In this document: piece after piece, positions 32,829 to 41,492 of the stretch
How positions within the stretch are numbered: position 1 is the stretch's first letter
Layout of the letters: each line of letters begins with the position of its first letter
DNA from: Streptomyces sp. NRRL S-337
Lineage (GTDB): Bacteria > Actinomycetota > Actinomycetes > Streptomycetales > Streptomycetaceae
Reading direction: 5' to 3'
Length of the DNA stretch: 64,000 bases
NCBI RefSeq assembly: GCF_000720175.1
Contig: NZ_JOIX01000039.1
Span: 1-64,000, forward strand
Notes under the pieces: generated by a model
What the model saw: only the letters and a program-made list of their open reading frames with translations
What the model was told of the DNA's origin: nothing
Databases searched by the model: none
Program-made: the position numbers and the translations under genes

Positions 32829-33236
32829 CGGACGAGTCGGCCTGTACGCCGGGTTCTGTCGCCCCCGGTCCTTGCGGGCCGGGGGGAGACGGCCATCCAT
32901 CTAGGGCTGCCGTTGCCGACAGCCTCGTGCGGTCTACCCGCGGACTCGGGCGGGCAGCCCTCGGTCGTCCGCGCAGGGGCATCGTCGATGCCCCCTCTTG
33001 ACCTTGCTCCGGGTGGGGTTTACCTAGCCCTCCGAGTCACCTCGGAGGCTGGTGGTCTCTTACACCACCGTTTCACCCTTACCGGAGGCCGAAGCCTCCG
33101 GCGGTTTGCTTTCTGTGGCACTGTCCCGCGGGTCACCCCGGGTGGGTGTTACCCACCACCCTGCCCTGTGGAGCCCGGACGTTCCTCGGGAGGATCGTTG
33201 CCGATCCCCACGCGGCCGTCCGGCCGGCTCGTCCGC
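32829..33236 (-). ncRNA. rnpB: RNase P RNA (bacterial class A)
   Basis: About 408 nt on the minus strand. The 5' end GGCGGACGAGCCGGCCGGAC pairs with the 3' end GGCCGACTCGTCCGCC to form P1. The universally conserved core is present near the 5' end (GAGGAACGTCCGGGCTCCAC, then ACAGGGCAG), with ACAGAAAGCAAACCGCC further on, and the 3' part holds GGTAAACCCCACCCGGAGC and GACAGAACCCGGCGTACAGG. Length and elements match actinobacterial RNase P RNA, the ribozyme that trims tRNA 5' ends. Ends are estimated from the P1 pairing. Confidence 0.95.
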
Positions 33237-33354
33237 CGTGGCGACCATGCTACCCGGCGCGGAACCGGCCCCGCGTCCCGGCACCGTTCCCGTGAGAAGG
33301 CGCACTTTCCTCTGAGGAGGCGCCCGGCCCGCCGAGGATGCGCCCGGTCCTCGC

Positions 33355-33392
33355 TTGACCTTGTCGCAGCGGCAACGTTTCTACTGGCGGCA
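33355..33392 (+). promoter_or_regulatory. MerR-type promoter with 19-bp spacer, probably leaderless
   Basis: TTGACC (33355-33360) and TCTACT (33380-33385) are separated by 19 bp, the long spacing typical of MerR-controlled promoters. The spacer contains the dyad TTGTCGCAGCGGCAA (33361-33375). The -10 ends 6 nt before the ATG at 33392, so the transcript likely starts at the start codon. Confidence 0.75.
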
Positions 33393-34201
33393 TGAGAATC
33401 GGTGAGCTCGCAGGTCTCGTCGGCGTCAGTACGCGTGCCGTCCGGCATTACCACCACCTCGGACTGCTGCCCGAGCCGGAACGCCGGGCCAACGGCTACC
33501 GGGAGTACGGGCTGCGCGACGCCGTCGCGCTCGCCCGGCTGCGCCGGCTGACGGAGCTGGGCCTCGGACTGGAGGAGGTCCGGGACGTCCTCGCCGACGA
33601 CTCCGGGCGCGAGCTGCACGAGGTACTGGCCGAACTGGACGCCGACCTGGCGCGCCAGGAGGAGGAGATCCGGACGCGGCGGGCCCGGCTGGCCGCGCTG
33701 CGGCAGCAGGCGGAGGAGCACGGCGGGCTGCCGGCGGAGGGTCCGGTGTCGGACGAACTGGCCGCGATGTTCCGGGAGATGGCCCGTACCTCGGCGACGC
33801 TGCCCGGTCCCGAGCCCGCGGTGGCGGCGAAGGAACGGGAGGTGCTGGCGCTGCTGGAGTCGGCGGGCGACGGGGCGGGCGAGCGGGTCGCCGGCCTGCT
33901 CGGGGACTTCACCGCGGCGCCGGGGGCGATGGAGCGGGCGTACGAGGTGTATGGGCTGCTGGACGCGCTGGCGACGGTCGCGCCGGACGATCCGCAGGTG
34001 GAACGGGTCGCACAGGCGGTCGCCGACTGCATTCCGGACACCATGGTCGCCGAGGTCGACGCGGAGCAATGGGCGCGTGCGGCCGATGCGGGCCGGGAGA
34101 CGGACGGCGGCTTCATGGCGGCGTACTACGCGCACTTCCCGCCCGCGCAGGCCGAGGCCATGCGCCGGGCGATCCGGCTGGTCGCGGAGCGTGCCCGGTG
34201 A
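33392..34201 (+). CDS. MerR-family transcriptional regulator
   Basis: 269-aa regulator. The N-terminal winged helix (1-70) is MRIGELAGLVGVSTRAVRHY with HHLGLLPEPERRANGYREYG, and the dimerising coiled coil follows (about 80-120: LDADLARQEEEIRTRRARLA). The C-terminal ~150 residues are helical (MFREMARTSATLPGPEPAVA, GLLDALATVAPDDPQVERVA) as in TipA-type or antibiotic-recognition regulators. It has a MerR-like promoter and no visible ribosome site, so it is probably translated from a leaderless mRNA. It is coupled by GTGA overlap to a membrane protein gene, which may be its target. Confidence 0.9.
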   Translation: MRIGELAGLVGVSTRAVRHYHHLGLLPEPERRANGYREYGLRDAVALARLRRLTELGLGLEEVRDVLADDSGRELHEVLAELDADLARQEEEIRTRRARLAALRQQAEEHGGLPAEGPVSDELAAMFREMARTSATLPGPEPAVAAKEREVLALLESAGDGAGERVAGLLGDFTAAPGAMERAYEVYGLLDALATVAPDDPQVERVAQAVADCIPDTMVAEVDAEQWARAADAGRETDGGFMAAYYAHFPPAQAEAMRRAIRLVAERAR

Positions 34202-34887
34202 TCTGGGGCGAGGCAGGCCGGAAGAACGGGACGGTGCGGCGGTTGCTGGCGCATGAGGGGCGGTGGCTGGCGAGTCTGGTGTGGTGGGTGGCGCGGCGGC
34301 GGTTCGGGGTGGCAGCGGGCGAGCGGGCCCTGCCGTACGCGGCGGCACAGTCGGCGCTGGTCTACGGGCTGACGTTCGTGTGCGTGGTGGAGACGGCCGG
34401 GGTGCATGCGATGCTCGCCGACGTTCCGGTGGCGCGGGCGGTGATGCTGGTCGTGGACGTCTATACCGTGCTGATGCTGGTGGGCTTCCAGGCGGCCGCG
34501 GTCACCCGTCCGCATGTGCTCGGCGCGGACCATCTGCTGCTCCGGGACGGCGCCCGGCGGGAAATCCGCATTCCGCTGGAGCGGATCGCCTCCGTCCGGT
34601 ACGACCTCCGCTTCCCCAGGGACGGGAAGGACGGGGAGGACAGAAAGGCGACGGGCAGCGGTGGGGTGTGGGCGCTGGGCGTGGGTGGGCAGACGTCGGT
34701 GACCGTCGAGTTGACCGTTCCGGTCGTCGGGGTACGGCTGTCGGGGCGTCGGGACGAGGTGCGGACGGTGCGGTTCCACGCCGACGAGGCACGGGGCGCG
34801 GTGGCGGCCGTACGGGCGGCGAGGGCGGCGGCGGATGGGCGGACCCCTGCGGTGGATGGGCGGCCGCCGGTCGCGGGGGCCGCGTAG
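34198..34887 (+). CDS. Membrane protein coupled to the MerR regulator
   Basis: 229-aa protein. The GTG at 34198 overlaps the MerR stop (GTGA). Two membrane helices lie at about 45-70 (AAQSALVYGLTFVCVVETAG) and 80-102 (AVMLVVDVYTVLMLVGFQAA). They are followed by a cytoplasmic beta-rich part, HLLLRDGARREIRIPLERIA and TVELTVPVVGVRLSGRRDEV, that resembles a bacterial PH-like module. The end is an Ala/Arg-rich tail. No transporter signature is seen. Co-transcription suggests a shared stress response with the regulator. Confidence 0.75.
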   Translation: MIWGEAGRKNGTVRRLLAHEGRWLASLVWWVARRRFGVAAGERALPYAAAQSALVYGLTFVCVVETAGVHAMLADVPVARAVMLVVDVYTVLMLVGFQAAAVTRPHVLGADHLLLRDGARREIRIPLERIASVRYDLRFPRDGKDGEDRKATGSGGVWALGVGGQTSVTVELTVPVVGVRLSGRRDEVRTVRFHADEARGAVAAVRAARAAADGRTPAVDGRPPVAGAA

Positions 34888-34937
34888 AAGCCGCGTGGAG
34901 GGTCGTACAGGGTGCGGGTCCTGGGCCGGGAAAGGCG

Positions 34938-36422
34938 TCAGACCGGCGTGAAGCGGACCGGTTCGAGGCCCGGGTCGGCCTCCGCGAGGCGGACCTGGAT
35001 GCGCTGGCCGAGGGGCAGCGCGGGGCCCTCCGGGGCGGCCTCGACGGGGCCGATGACGGCCGGTTCGTAGAGGTGGACGGTGCCCCGGGTGGGGTCCTGC
35101 TCCTGGATGTCGACGACCAGGGCCTCGAAGGTCTCGCCGACCCGGTCGCGCAGCAGCGCGGCCTCGACGAGGTCGATGCAGGCCCGCTCGACCTGGTTGG
35201 CGCGCTGGGAGCCGGTCTCCATCTCGTGCGGCAGCGCGGGCAGCGCACTGCGCACCCAGTCCGCCGGCTCGTGGCCGGCGAACGCGGCCAGGCACAGCTC
35301 GGAGGTGTAGCGGTCGACGAGCCGGCGCAGCGGTGCGGTGGCGTGCGCGTACGGGGCGGCGACCGCGGCGTGCAGCGCTTCGGAGGCACTGGGCGGGGTT
35401 CCGTCGAAGGCGGTGTAACCGGCGCCGCGCAGCAGTGCCGTGCACTCCTGGAGGAACGCGGCGTGCCGGGCGCAGTGCGGATCGAGACCGCGGATCAGCG
35501 CGGAGTACGAGGTGTGGTGCGGCCAGTCGACGCCGAGCGCCCGGGCGGTCAGCCGGAGCCGGGCGACCGAGCCGTCCGGGGCGGTAGGCAGGGTCCGCAG
35601 GATGCCGGTGCCGGCCGCCAGCATCAGTTCGGCCGCGGCCATTCCGGTGAGCAGGGAGATCTGCGCGTTCCAGCCGTACGCCGGCAGGGGCGCGCGGTAC
35701 TCCAGGCGGTAGCGGCCGTTCCGCTCGACGATCTCCTGCTCGGGAACGTGCAGCGAGATCGCGCCACGGGCGACCTCCAGCTCCTCGCGCAGCAGGCCGA
35801 TCTCCCGGAGCAGGTCGAGCGGCTCCTCGGCCGTCCCCTCGTCGATGGCCCGCTGGACGCCCGCGTAATCGAGGCGGGCGCGGGAGCGGACCAGGGCCCG
35901 GCGGACGGAGGTGGCGACCAGGACGCCCTCGGGGTCGAGGTCGAGCTGCCAGAGGACGGCCGGGCGGTCCTGGTCGGGCAGCAGGCTGGCGGCGCCCTCG
36001 CTCAGCGCGTACGGGTAGAGCGGGATGCGCTCGTCGGGGAAGTACAGCGTGGTCACGCGGTGGTGGGCTTCGGCGTCCAGCGCACCGCCCGGCGTCACGA
36101 AGGAGGCGACGTCGGCGATGGCGTAGTGGATGCGGAAGCTGCCGTCGGGGCGGCGGGAGAGGAACATCGCCTGGTCGAGGTCGCGGGCACCGGGCGGGTC
36201 GATGGTGAAGAGGGGCAGGTCGGTGGCGTCGTCCAGGGCGTGCTCGGTCGCCACCGCGCCGTCGGCGGCCGGGATCCGCGGGGCCCGGGCCGCGCTGTCC
36301 GCCTCGGCCTGGGCCGTCGGCGGGAAGTGGTCCGGGACCTCCAGGTCGATCCGCAGCTCCCGCAGCGCGGCGCGCAGCGGGGCCTCGGCTGCGTCGGTCA
36401 CATGCATATGGCGACGGGGCAT
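34938..36422 (-). CDS. RNB-domain exoribonuclease (RNase II/R-like)
   Basis: 494-aa hydrolytic 3'-5' exoribonuclease. The active-site signature is TIDPPGARDLDQAMFLSRRP (Asp residues at about 72-81), followed by FRIHYAIADVASFVTPGGAL and TTLYFPDERIPLYP. The C-terminal half of RNB has PYAHATAPLRRLVDRYTSEL, and the last ~70 residues form a short OB/S1-like end. It lacks the large N-terminal cold-shock domains of RNase R; only ~40 residues precede RNB, so it is of the shorter actinobacterial type. ATG 36422 starts MPRRHMHVTDAAEAPLR. Confidence 0.92.
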   Translation of the reverse strand: MPRRHMHVTDAAEAPLRAALRELRIDLEVPDHFPPTAQAEADSAARAPRIPAADGAVATEHALDDATDLPLFTIDPPGARDLDQAMFLSRRPDGSFRIHYAIADVASFVTPGGALDAEAHHRVTTLYFPDERIPLYPYALSEGAASLLPDQDRPAVLWQLDLDPEGVLVATSVRRALVRSRARLDYAGVQRAIDEGTAEEPLDLLREIGLLREELEVARGAISLHVPEQEIVERNGRYRLEYRAPLPAYGWNAQISLLTGMAAAELMLAAGTGILRTLPTAPDGSVARLRLTARALGVDWPHHTSYSALIRGLDPHCARHAAFLQECTALLRGAGYTAFDGTPPSASEALHAAVAAPYAHATAPLRRLVDRYTSELCLAAFAGHEPADWVRSALPALPHEMETGSQRANQVERACIDLVEAALLRDRVGETFEALVVDIQEQDPTRGTVHLYEPAVIGPVEAAPEGPALPLGQRIQVRLAEADPGLEPVRFTPV

Positions 36423-36693
36423 GAAACCGAGCGTATGACCGGATGGCGGAGGTGGCGCGCGGGGCGATCGGGGCGGGGAGCGCACCTGGCGCCGGTGGCG
36501 TGCGGGCGATAGGGGTGGGAGGTCCGCCCGGCGGGCGCAGCTCGGGGCCGGCCACGGTTAGCGGGCCTTGGCCACGGCTCTCGGGCCTTGGCCGCGGTTC
36601 GCGGGCCTGGCCGCGGTTCTCGGGGCGGGTGCCGCAGGCCATACGCTTTCCGGGGGCCGCACCCCCGCCCGTACCGCCGTGAAGGAGAACACC

Positions 36694-37491
36694 GTGCTCG
36701 TGCTGTTGCCGCCGTCCGAAGGCAAGGCCCCGGGAGCGGCCGGGGCGCCGCTGGACACCGGCGCGCTGTCGCTGCCCGGGCTGACCACCGCACGTGAGAC
36801 GGTGCTCGGCGAGCTCACCGAACTGTGCGCGGCGGACGAGACCAAGGCCCAGGAGGTGCTCGGGCTCAGCGACGGCCTCAAGGGCGAGATCGCCAAGAAC
36901 GCGGAGCTGCGGACGGCCGGGGCGCGGCCGGCCGGCGAGATCTACACCGGTGTGCTCTACGACGCGCTGGGCCTCGCGTCCCTGGACGCCCCGGCCCGGG
37001 AGCTCGCCGAGCGGTCGCTGCTGGTGTTCTCCGGGCTGTGGGGCGCCGTCCGCATCACCGACCGGATTCCGTCGTACCGCTGCTCGATGGGCGTGAAGCT
37101 GCCGGGGCTCGGCGCGCTGGGCGCGTACTGGCGGGCGCCGATGGCGGAGGTGCTGCCGGCGGCGGCCGGTACGGGCCTGGTGCTCGACCTGCGGTCGGCG
37201 GCGTACGCGACGGCGTGGAAGCCCAAGGGCGAGGTGGCCGGGCGGACCGCGTCGGTGCGGGTGCTCCAGTCGAAGACCGTGAACGGCGTGGAGAAGCGCA
37301 CGGTGGTCAGCCACTTCAACAAGGCGACCAAGGGCCGGCTGGTCCGCGACCTGCTGTCGGCGGGCCTGACGCCGCAGGGCCCGGCGGAGCTGGTGGAGGC
37401 CCTGCGCGAGCTGGGGTACGCGGTGGAGGCCGAGGCCCCGGCGAAGGGCGGCAAGCCGTGGGCGCTCGATGTGATCGTGACGGAGCTCTGA
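36694..37491 (+). CDS. yaaA: Peroxide stress protein YaaA (UPF0246)
   Basis: 265-aa protein. The GTG at 36694 has GAAGGAG 7 nt upstream. Family blocks are VLVLLPPSEGKAPG, the YTGVLYDALGL segment, LLVFSGLWGAVRITDRIPSY with RCSMGVKLPG, VLDLRSAAYATAW, and a C-terminal VVSHFNKATKGRLVRDLL. E. coli YaaA lowers free iron during peroxide stress and has a DNA-binding fold. Whether the Streptomyces protein does the same is not known. It is transcribed away from the RNB gene and toward the KDPG aldolase gene. Confidence 0.9.
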   Translation: MLVLLPPSEGKAPGAAGAPLDTGALSLPGLTTARETVLGELTELCAADETKAQEVLGLSDGLKGEIAKNAELRTAGARPAGEIYTGVLYDALGLASLDAPARELAERSLLVFSGLWGAVRITDRIPSYRCSMGVKLPGLGALGAYWRAPMAEVLPAAAGTGLVLDLRSAAYATAWKPKGEVAGRTASVRVLQSKTVNGVEKRTVVSHFNKATKGRLVRDLLSAGLTPQGPAELVEALRELGYAVEAEAPAKGGKPWALDVIVTEL

Positions 37492-37522
37492 AACCGGTAC
37501 CGCGACAGTTGAGGGGTTGATT

Positions 37523-37554
37523 GCACCCTGCGCAACGGTCGTTGCGCAGGGTGC
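37523..37554. promoter_or_regulatory. 32-bp palindrome before KDPG aldolase gene
   Basis: GCACCCTGCGCAACG (37523-37537), 2 bp, then its exact complement (37540-37554). It sits between the yaaA stop and the aldolase start. TGCGCAAC..GTTGCGCA-type dyads suit IclR-like dimers, but it could also be a terminator hairpin of yaaA. Confidence 0.65.
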
Positions 37555-37577
37555 CCAGTGGGCGCAGTATGGGCGGC

Positions 37578-38276
37578 GTGACCAGCGCCGCCTCCTCCCC
37601 CGCGTCCGGCTCGTCCCCCATGCCCGTCGCCTCCCCCGCGTCCGACTCCGGCCCCTCGCACCCGTCGGTCCTCGGGCTCGCCCCCGTCATCCCGGTCGTC
37701 GTGCTGGAGGACGCCGCTGACGCGGTCCCGCTCGCCCGGGCGCTGGTTGCCGGCGGGCTGTCGGCGATCGAGGTGACCCTGCGGACGCCCGCCGCGCTGG
37801 ACGCCATTCGGGCGATCGCCGACGAGGTCCCGGACGCGGTGGTCGGCGCGGGCACCCTGCTCAACCCCGAGCAGGTCGCCGCGGCCCGTGCGGCCGGCGC
37901 CCGTTTCCTGGTCAGCCCCGGCTGGTCGCCGCGGCTGCTGGGCGCGCTGCGGGACTCCGGCCTGCCCTTCCTGCCGGGCGTCTCGACGGCCTCGGAGGTG
38001 GTGACCCTGCTGGACGAGGGCGTCACCGAGCTGAAGTTCTTCCCGGCGGCGGCGGCCGGCGGGACGGCCTATCTGAAGGCGCTGGCGGCCCCGCTGCCAC
38101 AGGCCCGTTTCTGCCCGACCGGCGGGATCACCCTGGCGTCCGCGCCCGGGTACCTCGCACTGCCCAACGTCGGCTGTGTGGGCGGGACGTGGATGCTGCC
38201 GGCCGACGCACTGACCGCCAAGGACTGGGCGCGGATCGAGCGGCTGGCCCATGAGGCGGCGGCCCTCCGCGACTGA
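37578..38276 (+). CDS. eda: KDPG/KHG aldolase
   Basis: About 232 aa from the GTG at 37578 (ATG at 37569 is an alternative). The first ~30 residues are a Ser/Pro/Ala-rich tail. The TIM-barrel core then shows LAPVIPVVVLEDAADAVPLA, the catalytic Glu in GGLSAIEVTLRTPAAL, VGAGTLLNPEQVAAARAAGA, FLVSPGWSPRL, the Schiff-base lysine in GVTELKFFPA, and RFCPTGGITLASAPGYL. It cleaves 2-keto-3-deoxy-6-phosphogluconate (Entner-Doudoroff) or 4-hydroxy-2-oxoglutarate. No other Entner-Doudoroff gene is adjacent, so it may serve sugar-acid breakdown. Confidence 0.9.
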   Translation: MTSAASSPASGSSPMPVASPASDSGPSHPSVLGLAPVIPVVVLEDAADAVPLARALVAGGLSAIEVTLRTPAALDAIRAIADEVPDAVVGAGTLLNPEQVAAARAAGARFLVSPGWSPRLLGALRDSGLPFLPGVSTASEVVTLLDEGVTELKFFPAAAAGGTAYLKALAAPLPQARFCPTGGITLASAPGYLALPNVGCVGGTWMLPADALTAKDWARIERLAHEAAALRD

Positions 38277-38394
38277 CCCTCAGGGCCACGCCGCCCCGAG
38301 GCCCGTCAGCCAGGTTCCACAGCGAACTCCGATCACCGCACACCGCAGCGTCAGCCGCGCAGCGCACCGCACGCCGCAGCGCCCGGCGCACCGC

Positions 38395-39639
38395 TCAGCG
38401 CAGGTGCGACGTGTCGTTGAGCAGCCGCAGTGAGGCGTTGCCGTCGGAGTAGTACGCGACCGCGGACAGCGAGGCGGCGGAGAGTTCCATCCGGAACAGC
38501 GACTCCGGCGGGGCGCCCAGCGCCAGCCGGACCAGGGTCTTGATCGGCGTGACGTGGGTGACCAGCAGGACCGTCCGGCCGGCGTACCGGGCCAGCAGCT
38601 TGTCGCGGGTGACCGCGATCCGGCGGGCGACCGACGCGAAGGATTCGCCGCCCCCGGTGGGCGCCGCCTTCGAGGAGTGCAGCCAGGCGTCGAGGTCCTC
38701 GGGGTAGCGCTCGCGCACCTCGGCGAAGGTCAGCCCCTCCCAGGCGCCGAAGTCGGTCTCGCGCAGGCCGTCTTCGACCCGTACGTCCAGGCCGAGCCGG
38801 TCGGCGACCGCCTGGGCGGTCTCCCGGCAGCGCCGCAGCGGTGAGCTGACCACGGCCTGGATCGTGCCGCGGGCGGCCAGCGCGGCCGCAGTGGCCTGGG
38901 CCTGGTGGTGGCCGGCGGCGGAGAGTTCGGGGTCGGTGCCGCCGCTGCCGGAGAACCGCTTCTCGGGGGTCAGTGCCGTCTCGCCGTGCCGCAGCAGCAC
39001 GAACGTGGCGGGGACGCCGAGGTCCGGGGCGCCCCAGCCGACCGGCGGGGCGGCCACCGCCTCGGGGGCCGCGGCTGACTCTGCTCGCTCCGCTCCGGCC
39101 GCTGCGCGCTCCGCTTCGGTCTCCGCGCGTTCCGCGGCCTCGTCGGCGGCCCGGGCGGCGGCGCTGCGGGCGGGTGCGGCGGCGGTGGCCAGCGCGGCCC
39201 GGGAGTCCCGCGGCTCCCACTGCTTGCCGATCTTCCCGGCGTCCATCGCCTCGTTGGCGAGCCGGTCGGCGTGCTTGTTCTTGGCGCGCGGGATCCACTC
39301 GTAGGTGACCCGGTCGGCCGGGAAGACCGACCTGGCCTCGGCGGCCAGCGGCTTCATGCCCGGGTGCTTGATCTGCCAGCGCCCGGACATCTGCTCGACG
39401 ACCAGCTTGGAGTCCATCCGGACCTGGATGCGGGCCTCCGGGTCCAGCGCGTGCGCGGCCCGCAGCCCGGCCACCAGGCCCTTGTACTCGGCGACGTTGT
39501 TGGTCGCGGTGCCGATGAACTCGGCGGCCTCGGCGAGCGCCTCGCCCGTTTCCGGGTCGAGGACGACCGCGCCGTAGCCGGCCGGCCCCGGGTTGCCCCG
39601 GGACCCGCCGTCCGCCTCGACGATCAGCGTGCGCGGCAC
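38395..39639 (-). CDS. Bifunctional RNase H / acid phosphatase
   Basis: 414-aa fusion. Residues 1-135 are a type I RNase H with VEADGGSRGNPGPAGYGAVV (Asp), TNNVAEYKGLVAGL (Glu) and VRMDSKLVVEQMSG (Asp), and DRLANEAMD as the last acidic motif. An Ala/Glu/Arg-rich linker (about 150-205) leads to a histidine-phosphatase domain with FVLLRHGETALTPEKRFSG (RHG), DFGAWEGLTF and VLLVTHVTP (second His). Actinobacterial homologues (M. tuberculosis Rv2228c) act on RNA:DNA hybrids and as CobC-like phosphatase. GTG start at 39639, 3 nt after the zinc-ribbon gene's stop, in the nif3-zinc ribbon-rnhA order known in Actinobacteria. Confidence 0.93.
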   Translation of the reverse strand: MPRTLIVEADGGSRGNPGPAGYGAVVLDPETGEALAEAAEFIGTATNNVAEYKGLVAGLRAAHALDPEARIQVRMDSKLVVEQMSGRWQIKHPGMKPLAAEARSVFPADRVTYEWIPRAKNKHADRLANEAMDAGKIGKQWEPRDSRAALATAAAPARSAAARAADEAAERAETEAERAAAGAERAESAAAPEAVAAPPVGWGAPDLGVPATFVLLRHGETALTPEKRFSGSGGTDPELSAAGHHQAQATAAALAARGTIQAVVSSPLRRCRETAQAVADRLGLDVRVEDGLRETDFGAWEGLTFAEVRERYPEDLDAWLHSSKAAPTGGGESFASVARRIAVTRDKLLARYAGRTVLLVTHVTPIKTLVRLALGAPPESLFRMELSAASLSAVAYYSDGNASLRLLNDTSHLR

Positions 39640-39642
39640 GGC

Positions 39643-40386
39643 CTACAGGCCCGAGTCCGGCGTGCGGACCAGGATCCGGCCGCAGTTCTCGCAGCGCAGG
39701 ACGGCGTCGGCGGCGGCCGCCCGGACGTCGTTCAGCTCGGTGATGTTCAGCTCCAGGCGGCAGCCCTCGCAGCGGCGCTGGTAGAGGCGGGCCGCGCCGA
39801 CGCCGCCCTCCTTGGTGCGGATGCGGTCGTAGAGCTTGAGCAGGTCGTCCGGGATGTCGGCGACGGTCAGCTCGCGCTCCTTGGTGATCGAGGCGACCTC
39901 GGCGTCGATCTCGCTGCTGGCGGCGTTGCGGCGGGCGACGGCGTCGTCGACCTTGGCCTGGATGGCCTCGACCCGGGAGGTCAGCTCGGCGACCCGCTCC
40001 TGGGCGGCCTCGCGGCGCTCCATGACCTCCAGGACGACGTCCTCCAGGTCGCCCTGGCGCTTGGCGAGCGAGGCGATCTCGTGCTGGAGGTTCTCCAGGT
40101 CCTTGGGGGAGGTGACGGCGCCGGAGTCCAGCCGCTTCTGGTCGCGGGCGGCGCGCTGGCGCACCTGGTCCACGTCCTGCTCGGCCTTGGTCTGCTCGCG
40201 GCTGGTGTCGCTCTCCTCGGTCTGCGCGGCGACGAGCAGGTCGCGCTGCTGGGTGAGGTCGGCCTCCAGGGTCTGCAGCTCGGCCAGCTCGGGGAGGTTC
40301 TTGCGCCGGTGCGCGAGCTGGGAGAGCCGGACGTCGAGGTCCTGGACGTCGAGAAGGCGGATCTGATCGGCGGGCGCGGCGTTCAG
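39643..40386 (-). CDS. C4-type zinc-ribbon coiled-coil protein, CTG start
   Basis: 247-aa protein. A long antiparallel coiled coil (about 10-180: LLDVQDLDVRLSQLAHRRKN; ERELTVADIPDDLLKLYDRI) is followed by a C-terminal zinc ribbon with CEGC (about 206-209) and CENC (about 231-234). The family start, xNAAPADQIRLLDVQ, is encoded by CTG AAC GCC. CTG at 40386 lies 7 nt after AGGAG and overlaps the nif3 stop. No ATG, GTG or TTG is in frame nearby, so a CTG start is inferred. Related proteins act in ribosome or nucleic-acid quality control in other bacteria; role here unknown. Confidence 0.85.
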   Translation of the reverse strand: MNAAPADQIRLLDVQDLDVRLSQLAHRRKNLPELAELQTLEADLTQQRDLLVAAQTEESDTSREQTKAEQDVDQVRQRAARDQKRLDSGAVTSPKDLENLQHEIASLAKRQGDLEDVVLEVMERREAAQERVAELTSRVEAIQAKVDDAVARRNAASSEIDAEVASITKERELTVADIPDDLLKLYDRIRTKEGGVGAARLYQRRCEGCRLELNITELNDVRAAAADAVLRCENCGRILVRTPDSGL

Positions 40387-41261
40387 CGGGGGGCTCCTGT
40401 GGTGTGCGTCGGGGTGAAGATCGGGGTGGACGCCGCGTGGGCGGTCCAGGGGTCGGTGACCGTACGGGAGACGTGCGTGCGCAGTCCCCAGTCGTGCCGG
40501 TCGGAGACCGCGTCGAGCTGGGCCGCGGCCTGCTCGCACCACGGCCATTCGGTGGCCCAGTGGGCCGCGTCGAGCAGCGCCGGCGGGCTGGTCCGTCCGG
40601 TGGTCTGGGTGGCCTCGGACGCCGGGTGGTGGCGCAGGTCGGCGGTGAGGAAGGCATCCACACCGGCCGCCCGGACGTCGTCGAAGAGGCTGTCGCCGGA
40701 GCCGCCGGAGACCGCGACGGTGCGGATCTCGCGGTCCGGGTCGCCGGCCGCCCGGATGCCCTGCGCGGTGGCCGGCAGGTGCGCGGCCGCGTACGCGGCG
40801 AATTCGACCAGGGGCATCGGGTGCGTCAGCTCGCAGATCCGGCCCAGGCCGCGTCGGCCCGCCGGGTCGCTCGGGTCCGGCACCAGGGGGCCGAGGACGC
40901 GGAGGTCCAGGGCGCCGGCCAGGGCGTCGGAGACGCCGGGGTCGGCGGTGTCGGCGTTGGTGTGCGCGACGTGCAGGGCGATGTCGTGCTTGATGAGCGT
41001 GTGCACGACCTTGCCCTTGAACGTCGAGGCCGCGACCGTCGTCGTCCCGCGCAGGTAGAGCGGGTGATGGGTGACGAGCAGGTCGGCGCCGAGCCGTACC
41101 GCCTCGTCGGCGATCTCCTGGACGGGATCGACGGCGAACAGCACGCGGCGGACCTCGGCGTCCGGATCTCCGCAGACCGTGCCGACGGCGTCCCACCCTT
41201 CGGCCCGCTCGGGGGGCCAGAGGGCGTCGAGCGCGGTGAGGACTTCAGACAGTACGGGCAC
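40383..41261 (-). CDS. Nif3-like dinuclear metal-centre protein
   Basis: 292-aa protein of the NIF3/DUF34 family. The start MPVLSEVLTALDALWPPERA with EGWDAVGTVCGDP is typical. Metal-binding His are in LLVTHHPLYLRG (about 66-77), His/Asp in HVAHTNADTADPGVSD, and the C-terminal His/Glu in LDAAHWATEWPWCEQAA. GTG 41261 has GGGAGG 10 nt upstream. The ring-shaped hexamer fold is known; a GTP cyclohydrolase or metal-insertion role is only proposed. It heads an operon with the zinc-ribbon and RNase H/phosphatase genes (4-nt overlap). Confidence 0.92.
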   Translation of the reverse strand: MPVLSEVLTALDALWPPERAEGWDAVGTVCGDPDAEVRRVLFAVDPVQEIADEAVRLGADLLVTHHPLYLRGTTTVAASTFKGKVVHTLIKHDIALHVAHTNADTADPGVSDALAGALDLRVLGPLVPDPSDPAGRRGLGRICELTHPMPLVEFAAYAAAHLPATAQGIRAAGDPDREIRTVAVSGGSGDSLFDDVRAAGVDAFLTADLRHHPASEATQTTGRTSPPALLDAAHWATEWPWCEQAAAQLDAVSDRHDWGLRTHVSRTVTDPWTAHAASTPIFTPTHTTGAPR

Positions 41262-41492
41262 GGGTGGAAGGTTACCTCCCGGGCGGGAACCCGCACCGCC
41301 GCCGCCCGCGCGCGGGCGCACCGGTGAACCCCGCCCGGGGCGGCCCGCCGTGGAAGCAGGAAGCACAACCACCCCATCCGGTACCGGCGAACCGGACATC
41401 CGCCACCCTTATGCGTGAAGTGCCGCAACTCGCGGTGATCGGCCGGAAGTGCGAAAACTAGCGTCGGTCTGCCGACTGGAGGTGACCACTTC

